Source: Christensenella sp. UBA1385 (GTDB lineage Bacteria > Bacillota > Clostridia > Christensenellales > Aristaeellaceae). From it: 64,000 nt of DNA. Both the position numbers and the translations under genes were made by a program. The stretch lies in the NCBI GenBank assembly GCA_002305755.1, contig DBQV01000007.1, forward strand, positions 36,356-100,355. Direction: 5' to 3'. Below the pieces are notes generated by a model. The model had not been told where the DNA came from and searched no databases. It saw only the letters and a list, made by a program, of their open reading frames with translations. Positions 58,605 through 64,000 of the stretch are shown one piece after another; position 1 is the stretch's first letter, and each line of letters opens with the position of its first letter.

Positions 58605-59909
58605 ATGAACTCCAAAAGTCAGAAGTATCAAGAGTATATGCAAATTGTACGAGAACAGCTCGTTCCTGCTATGGGGTGTACTGAGCCTGTTGCTATTGCT
58701 TACGCGGCCTCTTTAGCAACCGACCTGCTTGGTTGCCTGCCAGAGCGTGTCAGTGTGTCTGCAAGCGCAAATGTTATTAAGAATGCGAATTCGGTTGTTG
58801 TTCCAAACACGGGGGGCAGGAGGGGGATCAAGGCAGCTTGTGCGGCGGGCATTGTGGCTGGGAAGCCTGAGGCGGAACTACAGGTTATCGCTGAAGTCAC
58901 GACTGAACAGCAAACTGAAATTGAAGAGTTTCTCAAGAGAGACGTTATTGATGTACATCTCCGGGAAACAGAGCACCCTCTGTATATCGAAGTTGACACA
59001 AAAGGCTGTGGCCATACCGCGACTGTGCGGATTGCTGATTATCATACCAACGTGGTTCTGCTAAAAAAGGACAATCAAGTGGTTAGCGGATCAGACTCAG
59101 ACGGCCTTTGCAGTGAAAGTAACCATCATAATGCGCATCTAAGTATCGCAGAGATTTACGATTTTTCTACCACCTGCGACTATGGAGAGATCAAGGATTT
59201 GCTTGACAGACAAATTTGCTGCAACACTACCATCGTTCAGGAAGGGTTGAGCAGAAAATGGGGAAGTGCTGTAGGGAAGACCCTTTTGGATACTTATGGT
59301 GAACAGGATGTCAAGATCCGTGCAAAGGCCTACGCGGCTGCGGGATCGGATGCACGCATGTCCGGTTCCGAACTTCCTGTGGTGATCAATTCAGGCAGTG
59401 GAAATCAAGGAATAACAGTTTCTATTCCGGTCATTGAATATGCTAGAGAACTCCGAGTTTCGGATGAAAAACTCTATCGTTCTCTCATCTTATCAAATTT
59501 GGTTGCCATACAGCAAAAGGAGTTAATTGGTTGTTTGTCCGCCTTTTGCGGAGCGGTGACGGCCGCTGGCGCCAGTGCAGCAGGCATTGCATATTTACAC
59601 GGTGGTAACTTGGACTTGATCAACCAAACCATAATTAATACGCTGGCGGTTCTGCCGGGAATGATTTGTGATGGCGCGAAACCTTCATGCGCGGCAAAGA
59701 TTGCCGCCAGCGTAGACGCAGCTATCATGGGATTTCATCTTGCGCGTTCAGGAAATCGATTCTGTGAAGGGGAGGGGATTGTAAAAGACGATGTCGAGAA
59801 AACGATTCAAGGAATTGGATTGCTTGGACATGAAGGAATGAAGGAAACAGATAAGACAGTACTGAGAATCATGATGGATGCGGAGCCCGGCGGCCCGCGG
59901 GACGGGTGA
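58605..59909 (+). CDS. L-cysteine desulfidase / serine dehydratase-alpha-like protein (UPF0597, CyuA/YhaM family)
   Basis: 434 residues, family length. The family includes the iron-sulfur L-cysteine desulfidase CdsB of methanogens and bacterial CyuA, which split cysteine to pyruvate, ammonia and sulfide. Conserved parts: VPAMGCTEPVAIAYAAS (Cys about residue 25), NSVVVPNTGGRRGIKAA, the segment SGSGNQGITVSIPVIEYA and MICDGAKPSCAAKIA with further cysteines for the cluster. ATG after GAGGAGA, 26 bases behind the GntR gene. A different amino-acid or hydroxy-acid substrate cannot be excluded. Confidence 0.88.
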   Translation: MNSKSQKYQEYMQIVREQLVPAMGCTEPVAIAYAASLATDLLGCLPERVSVSASANVIKNANSVVVPNTGGRRGIKAACAAGIVAGKPEAELQVIAEVTTEQQTEIEEFLKRDVIDVHLRETEHPLYIEVDTKGCGHTATVRIADYHTNVVLLKKDNQVVSGSDSDGLCSESNHHNAHLSIAEIYDFSTTCDYGEIKDLLDRQICCNTTIVQEGLSRKWGSAVGKTLLDTYGEQDVKIRAKAYAAAGSDARMSGSELPVVINSGSGNQGITVSIPVIEYARELRVSDEKLYRSLILSNLVAIQQKELIGCLSAFCGAVTAAGASAAGIAYLHGGNLDLINQTIINTLAVLPGMICDGAKPSCAAKIAASVDAAIMGFHLARSGNRFCEGEGIVKDDVEKTIQGIGLLGHEGMKETDKTVLRIMMDAEPGGPRDG

Positions 59910-59952
59910 ACTATGCATATGAGAATGTGCATGAATAGAAGGAGGTTTCAGT

Positions 59953-61179
59953 ATGAAAAAGGTGTTTTCTTTAGTGGTGGCGCTGTGTCTGCTGCTGGCG
60001 GCTTCAACAGCTGTGGCGGAGAAAGTTGAGTTCTTCCAGCAAAAAATGGAAGAAGGACCCCAGCGTGCATATGCTGAAGTGATCAAACGATTCAAGGATG
60101 AAAACCCGGAAATTGATATCGAAATCAATACGGTTCCTGATGCCGGCACGGTATTGATGCAGCGTATCGCAACCAATGACATCCCCCCTATTTTTTCAGA
60201 TTATCCCACGCAAATGCAATTCAAGAAAAAAGTGAAAGATGGCTATATCGAGTGCTTGGAGGGACAAGCGTTTCTATCAAGGGTGAACCACGGTATGATC
60301 GATTTGGCCAAGAATCTGGACGGCAAGACCTACGCCCTGCCGCTGAGTCAGAACTACATGGCCATCTTCTACAACATTGATCTTTTTGAAAAAGCGGGCA
60401 TAGTGAGCACGCCCAAAACTTGGGACGAGCTGATTCAGGTCTGCGATACGCTGACGGAAAAGGGCATCGTTCCCTTCTCGTTTGGTGATAAGGATGCCGG
60501 CCGCGTTGGTCACTGCTATCAGGCTCTGTCGCAGGCTACCTATCCCGGGGTGGTGGATGCGATTGTATCAGCGGTCGATGGGAAGGCGAAGATCGCGGAT
60601 CAGGCTGAACCCTTCCGCAAGATCGCCGAACGCATGTTGAAGCTGCATGAGTACGCGTTGCCGGATTACATGGGAACTGCTGATACCGTTATGTGGGAGA
60701 ATTTTGCAACGGGTAAAGCGGCGATGTGCATCACTGGTTCGTATGCCCGTGGCACCATCATGATCTCGAATCCGAAGCTCAACCTTGGCGCGTTTCCTGT
60801 TCCGGGCGATACCTATGAAGGCAGCCCACTGCTGACAGGTGTTGATGCGGCCTTGTGCATCAGTGCCTCGGCTACTGATGCGCAGAAGGAAGCCGGTCTG
60901 AAGTTCCTGGAGTTCATTTCCCGCCCGGAGAACGCGCAGCTTTGGTCGGATATCGATGGAGCGCCTTCATGCATCCTGGAAACCACCTACTCTGATCCAA
61001 GGGTGGCCCCGATTATTGAGAAGGCGGCCACAGGCGTCGTTTGCGACTGGTACGCATCCAGAGTAGCCACTCAGGTAACATCCGAACTATATCAGGTTGT
61101 GCAAGGGCTTCTTCTGGACGGTGACATTGACGCCTATATCACCGGGCTGGACGAGGCTATTGAGGCGGCTTCGATTTAA
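59953..61179 (+). CDS. Extracellular sugar-binding protein (CUT1 importer 3)
   Basis: 408 residues. Signal peptide MKKVFSLVVALCLLLAASTA then VAEKVE, an A-x-A site without a lipobox cysteine. Family 1 binding-protein features: EVIKRFKDENPEIDIEINTV, YALPLSQNYMAIFYNIDLFE, TPKTWDELIQVCDTL and GKAAMCITGSYARGT. AAGGAGG ribosome site. First third is AT-rich like the regulator, the rest is closer to the host composition. Its stop codon is the first base group of palindromic element copy 3. No ATPase gene follows. Confidence 0.92.
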   Translation: MKKVFSLVVALCLLLAASTAVAEKVEFFQQKMEEGPQRAYAEVIKRFKDENPEIDIEINTVPDAGTVLMQRIATNDIPPIFSDYPTQMQFKKKVKDGYIECLEGQAFLSRVNHGMIDLAKNLDGKTYALPLSQNYMAIFYNIDLFEKAGIVSTPKTWDELIQVCDTLTEKGIVPFSFGDKDAGRVGHCYQALSQATYPGVVDAIVSAVDGKAKIADQAEPFRKIAERMLKLHEYALPDYMGTADTVMWENFATGKAAMCITGSYARGTIMISNPKLNLGAFPVPGDTYEGSPLLTGVDAALCISASATDAQKEAGLKFLEFISRPENAQLWSDIDGAPSCILETTYSDPRVAPIIEKAATGVVCDWYASRVATQVTSELYQVVQGLLLDGDIDAYITGLDEAIEAASI

Positions 61180-61251
61180 TACCAGGTTGGCTTGTTCACG
61201 TATCCTCGCTGCTCCCCTCAATTTCGGTGCGTGAACAAATCTCCTTGGTAT
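61179..61251. repeat. Palindromic intergenic element, copy 3 (73 bp)
   Basis: Starts in the binding-protein stop codon (TAATACCAGGTTGGCTTGTT) and ends CGTGAACAAATCTCCTTGGTAT. TTGTTCACG pairs exactly with CGTGAACAA. Followed 15 bases later by the hairpin at 61266-61299. Confidence 0.75.
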
Positions 61252-61265
61252 TGCTACAAAACAGC

Positions 61266-61299
61266 GACCGGGGCGGTATGAAACTATACCGCCTCGGTC
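61266..61299 (+). other. Intercistronic hairpin between binding-protein and permease genes
   Basis: Fourteen-position stem GACCGGGGCGGTAT / ATACCGCCTCGGTC (one G-T pair), GAAACT loop, no T-run. It sits where the other two importer operons also carry a hairpin. Confidence 0.65.
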
Positions 61300-61325
61300 A
61301 GAGAAAAGGCAAAGGGGAGATTTCA

Positions 61326-62210
61326 ATGCGCAATAAAGAGTTAAATAGAGATCGCGTATCTTTTTTCTTGATAACGCTTCCTGCTCTTGTTCTTTATAGC
61401 TTTTTTTATATTTACAGTGTGGCGCTTGGCTTTTACTACAGTATGACAAACTGGGACGGATTGTCCAAGGCATTCGACTTTGTCGGCTTCAGCAATTATG
61501 GCAAGCTTCTGACCAACAAGGCTTTCTTTAGCTCTGTCTCCATTACCTTTCGCTATGCCGCTTTGATGGTGCTGTGCACCATCATCATCAGTGTTCTGCT
61601 TGCGGTCAGTCTGAATTCGATTAGAACGTTCAAGACATTTATAAAGTCGGTCTTTTTCTTTCCGGCGATGATTAGCTCGGTCGCTGTCGCCCTCATCTGG
61701 GACCAGATATTTATTCGCGCCTTACCAAGCCTCGCTTCTGCTCTGGGTGTGCAGACGATCTCGTCTCCTTTGGGGGATAAAACAAATGCGCTTTATGCCG
61801 TCCTGTTTGTTAACCTGTGGCAGTCACTGGCCTTGCCGACGGTCATATTTATCGCTGGCATTCAGTCGATTCCCGATGAACTGTATGAATCCTCGGTGAT
61901 TGATGGGGCAAGCATGTTTCAGCAGTTTAGGTATGTGACGCTGCCTTATCTGGTGCCGACCATCAGCATCAACACGATTCTGACGCTAAAGGCGGGGATC
62001 ACTTCTTTTGATTATGCCAAGGCTTTAACAAATGGAGGCCCTGCTCGCTCCACCATGCTCATTGGAATCAAAATCTATACGGATGCCTTCGGTGACACGC
62101 CCAAATTTAACATCGCTAACACCGAGTCGGTGATCCTGTTTCTGATCATTGCCGTTCTGTCCCTGGTTCAGCTCTCGATTTCATCAAGGAGTGGGGTGAA
62201 CAAGGCGTGA
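61326..62210 (+). CDS. Sugar ABC transporter permease (MalF/UgpA-like)
   Basis: 294 residues. Start ATG at 61326 after AAAGGGGAGA. First helix FFLITLPALVLYSFFYIYSV; six hydrophobic segments in all. EAA loop YESSVIDGASMFQQFRYVTL. VFFFPAMISSVAVALIWDQI is typical of MalF-like permeases. AT-richer than the two importers to the left. Overlaps the next permease by 4 bases if the GTG start there is used. Confidence 0.93.
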   Translation: MRNKELNRDRVSFFLITLPALVLYSFFYIYSVALGFYYSMTNWDGLSKAFDFVGFSNYGKLLTNKAFFSSVSITFRYAALMVLCTIIISVLLAVSLNSIRTFKTFIKSVFFFPAMISSVAVALIWDQIFIRALPSLASALGVQTISSPLGDKTNALYAVLFVNLWQSLALPTVIFIAGIQSIPDELYESSVIDGASMFQQFRYVTLPYLVPTISINTILTLKAGITSFDYAKALTNGGPARSTMLIGIKIYTDAFGDTPKFNIANTESVILFLIIAVLSLVQLSISSRSGVNKA

Positions 62211-63073
62211 AAATAAGAAAGGGATCGGCCATGATAAATGACCGGAGAGAGAAAGTGTTTTGGCATAGTCTGAGGAATACCCTGTTACTGTTGGGAATGG
62301 TGTTGGTTCTGTTTCCAATGATACTGGTAGTTACAAACAGCTTTAAGACGCTTGAGGAAGCCAGCAAGAGCTTTTTTGCTTTTCCCCAAAGTGTAAACCT
62401 TGATAACCTAAGAGAGTTGCTGAACAGCCAGAATTATTTCAGATATGTGGGAAACAGCTTGATGGTTACGGCTGTCTCTATGCTTGCTGTTGTGCTTTTC
62501 ATTCCCTTGGTGAGCTATGCGATTGCCCGAAACATGCAGCGCAGATACTATCGGTTTCTATATATTTATATCATGCTCGGACTCTTTATTCCTTCCCAGA
62601 TTATTTTGCTTCCCATCGTGAAACTGATGTCGAGGCTGAACATGCTCAATTCCTGGGGCCTGATTTTGCTGTATATCACGTTCAGCCTGACAAGAGGTGT
62701 ATTCCTGTTTGTAAACTATATCCATTCCCTTCCTATAGAAATAGAGGAGGCGGCCCATATTGATGGCTGCACGGTGCTTCAGACCTATTTTCACATTGTT
62801 ATTCATTTGATTCAGCCCATGGTTTCTACGCTGGTCATCATGGATGTACTGTGGTATTGGAACGATTTTCAGCTTCCGCTGTTTTTGCTCAACAGATCAA
62901 GGGAGATGTGGACGCTGCCCTTGTTCCAGTACAATTTCAAAACGGAGTATTCGTTTGATTATCCGATGGCTTTCACGGCCTATCTTGTTTCGTTGCTGCC
63001 CGTATTGGTGGTTTATTGCTTCTCCCAAAAATTCATTATCAACGGTCTGACGGCCGGGGCGATCAAAAGCTGA
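62207..63073 (+). CDS. Sugar ABC transporter permease (MalG/UgpE-like)
   Basis: 288 residues if the GTG at 62207 (overlapping the previous stop) is used; ATG at 62231 with AGAAAGGGA upstream is an equally good start and gives 280. Six hydrophobic segments from LLLLGMVLVLFPMILVVTNS. EAA loop IEIEEAAHIDGCTVLQTYFH. C-terminal INGLTAGAIKS, matching the ending of the other MalG-like permease in the window. No ATPase gene follows; the next gene is a uroporphyrinogen-decarboxylase-family protein. Confidence 0.92.
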   Translation: MKIRKGSAMINDRREKVFWHSLRNTLLLLGMVLVLFPMILVVTNSFKTLEEASKSFFAFPQSVNLDNLRELLNSQNYFRYVGNSLMVTAVSMLAVVLFIPLVSYAIARNMQRRYYRFLYIYIMLGLFIPSQIILLPIVKLMSRLNMLNSWGLILLYITFSLTRGVFLFVNYIHSLPIEIEEAAHIDGCTVLQTYFHIVIHLIQPMVSTLVIMDVLWYWNDFQLPLFLLNRSREMWTLPLFQYNFKTEYSFDYPMAFTAYLVSLLPVLVVYCFSQKFIINGLTAGAIKS

Positions 63074-63150
63074 GCGAATGGCGTTCAAAGGCCGCGCTGC
63101 ATGCGGAATTATCTTAAATGTTAAGGGAGACAAAGAAGGAGATGAGAAAC

Positions 63151-64000
63151 ATGAATAAGAGAGAACGTGTTTTGGCTGTTTTGGAACATCGAAAAGCGGA
63201 TCATACGCCCGCTTCGTTTTGGTTTCATTTCAATCGTTATCAGGATACTGTGGGAGAAGGTGCGGTAAAGGCGCACCTGGACTACTACCATAAAACTGAT
63301 ATCGATTTTATTAAAATAATGTCCGATGGACTGGGATATCCATTGAGAGTGAAGATCACTTGTGCAAATGATTGGAACAAAGCAAAACCGTTGCCGCATG
63401 ACGATCCTTTTTATTTGGAGAGCGTTAAACGATGCCGCCGGATTAACGAAGAATTGAATGGAGAATGCTGTACATTCTACAACATGTTTTCGCCATTTAA
63501 CATTATCAGAGAACGTGATGTTTTCACGGAGGAGTGCCTGAATGGGCGCAGCTGGGATGCAACGGTCATGGCACACATGCATGAGAATCCGAAGGCTGTC
63601 ATGCACGCGATGGATATTATCGCCGATGATCTTGCTTATCTGTCGCGATTGGTCATTACTGAAGGCAGATGCGAAGGCATATATCAGAGCGTGCAGGGAG
63701 CTGAAAAGGACCGTTGGACCGGCGATGAATACGCAAGAATGATTACACCAAGCGATTTGAAGGTGATTTCAGCTGCCAACGAAGTGTCCAGGCATAATAT
63801 TCTGCACATGTGTTCTTGGGCGGGACGGCCCAATCACCTTTCTGCTTGGAAGAATTATCCCCTAAGGGTGAAAAACTGGGGCTGTGGAATTGAAGGGCTA
63901 TCAATGAGTGAGGGTCAGAAATACTTCAAGAATTCTGTAGTGCTTGGAGGAATGGACAACCGCAAGGATCATCCGCTTTATGCGGGGAAGAAAGATGAAA
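63151..64000 (+). CDS. Uroporphyrinogen decarboxylase family protein (partial, cut by window end)
   Basis: At least 283 residues; the reading frame is open to the window edge. Start ATG 63151, 9 bases after AAGAAGGAG (an ATG at 63142 abuts that site). Features of the URO-D/methyltransferase superfamily: KRERVLAVLEHRKADHTPAS at the N-terminus, DIDFIKIMSDGLGYPL, a YQSVQGAEKDRWT segment and ILHMCSW followed by GCGIEGLSMSEG near the barrel end. Such proteins are often corrinoid-dependent methyltransferases rather than heme enzymes. 77 bases after the permease gene, so probably the same operon. Typical length is about 340-380, so roughly 60-100 residues are missing. Confidence 0.85.
   Translation, partial: MNKRERVLAVLEHRKADHTPASFWFHFNRYQDTVGEGAVKAHLDYYHKTDIDFIKIMSDGLGYPLRVKITCANDWNKAKPLPHDDPFYLESVKRCRRINEELNGECCTFYNMFSPFNIIRERDVFTEECLNGRSWDATVMAHMHENPKAVMHAMDIIADDLAYLSRLVITEGRCEGIYQSVQGAEKDRWTGDEYARMITPSDLKVISAANEVSRHNILHMCSWAGRPNHLSAWKNYPLRVKNWGCGIEGLSMSEGQKYFKNSVVLGGMDNRKDHPLYAGKKDE

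Overview
The window reads as chromosome of a GC-rich member of the Bacillota, most likely class Clostridia. The markers are an IreB (UPF0297) gene followed by ruvX and a DUF1292 domain, a short SRP RNA, LplB/LplC-type sugar permeases, strong AGGAGG ribosome sites, TTGACA/TATAAT promoters, pyruvate phosphate dikinase and DapF. The family or genus cannot be fixed from this piece. No phage, transposase, CRISPR array or rRNA was seen. About 56 protein genes, one tRNA and one SRP RNA are supported. Most long open frames opposite or inside these genes are high-GC shadows and were left out.

Layout. 0-15.8 kb is housekeeping: an AEC transporter, pyrE-like, mscL with a zinc ribbon, a HAD phosphatase, ppdK, a 2-hydroxyacid dehydrogenase divergent from degV-pdxK, a SWIM-SNF2 helicase, ireB-ruvX (ruvX fused to DUF1292), and a small three-gene minus-strand operon. 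15.8-21.0 kb is a plus-strand operon of three tandem M42 aminopeptidases and an unusual short alaS. 21.4-25.0 kb is a minus-strand LplB-SBP-LplC sugar importer, divergent from a metallophosphoesterase. 26.3-30.5 kb holds tRNA-Val and the argS-dapF-purA operon. 31.1-36.5 kb is a second sugar importer with an alcohol-type dehydrogenase and a Gfo/Idh oxidoreductase, followed by ppk2. 37.5-50.1 kb has two secreted SH3 proteins around a nucleoside phosphorylase, a secreted protein of unknown function, and a packed operon. That operon encodes a 938-residue membrane protein with about sixteen 37-residue helical repeats, an acyltransferase, an M29 aminopeptidase, an alpha/beta hydrolase and HemW. 50.3-57.8 kb holds glyA, SRP RNA, ccdA-tlpA and moxR-DUF58-transglutaminase.

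From about 57.8 kb to the right edge the base composition becomes visibly AT-richer. This segment carries a GntR/FCD regulator with a perfect palindrome over its own promoter, a cysteine-desulfidase-family gene, a third ATPase-less sugar importer and a uroporphyrinogen-decarboxylase-family gene cut by the window end. It looks like an acquired or differently evolving catabolic module.

Three things deserve attention. (1) A family of intergenic palindromic elements begins with ATACC at or near stop codons and is followed within about 15-35 bases by a strong hairpin: three clear copies plus one degenerate copy. (2) The alanyl-tRNA synthetase lacks the C-Ala domain and carries an extra block of about 80 residues and a Cys cluster. 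(3) The repeat-rich zinc-ribbon membrane protein has no function I can name. The three solute-binding proteins also have signal peptides ending in an A-x-A-type site with no convincing lipobox cysteine. Each importer has a strong hairpin between the binding-protein gene and the next permease gene.
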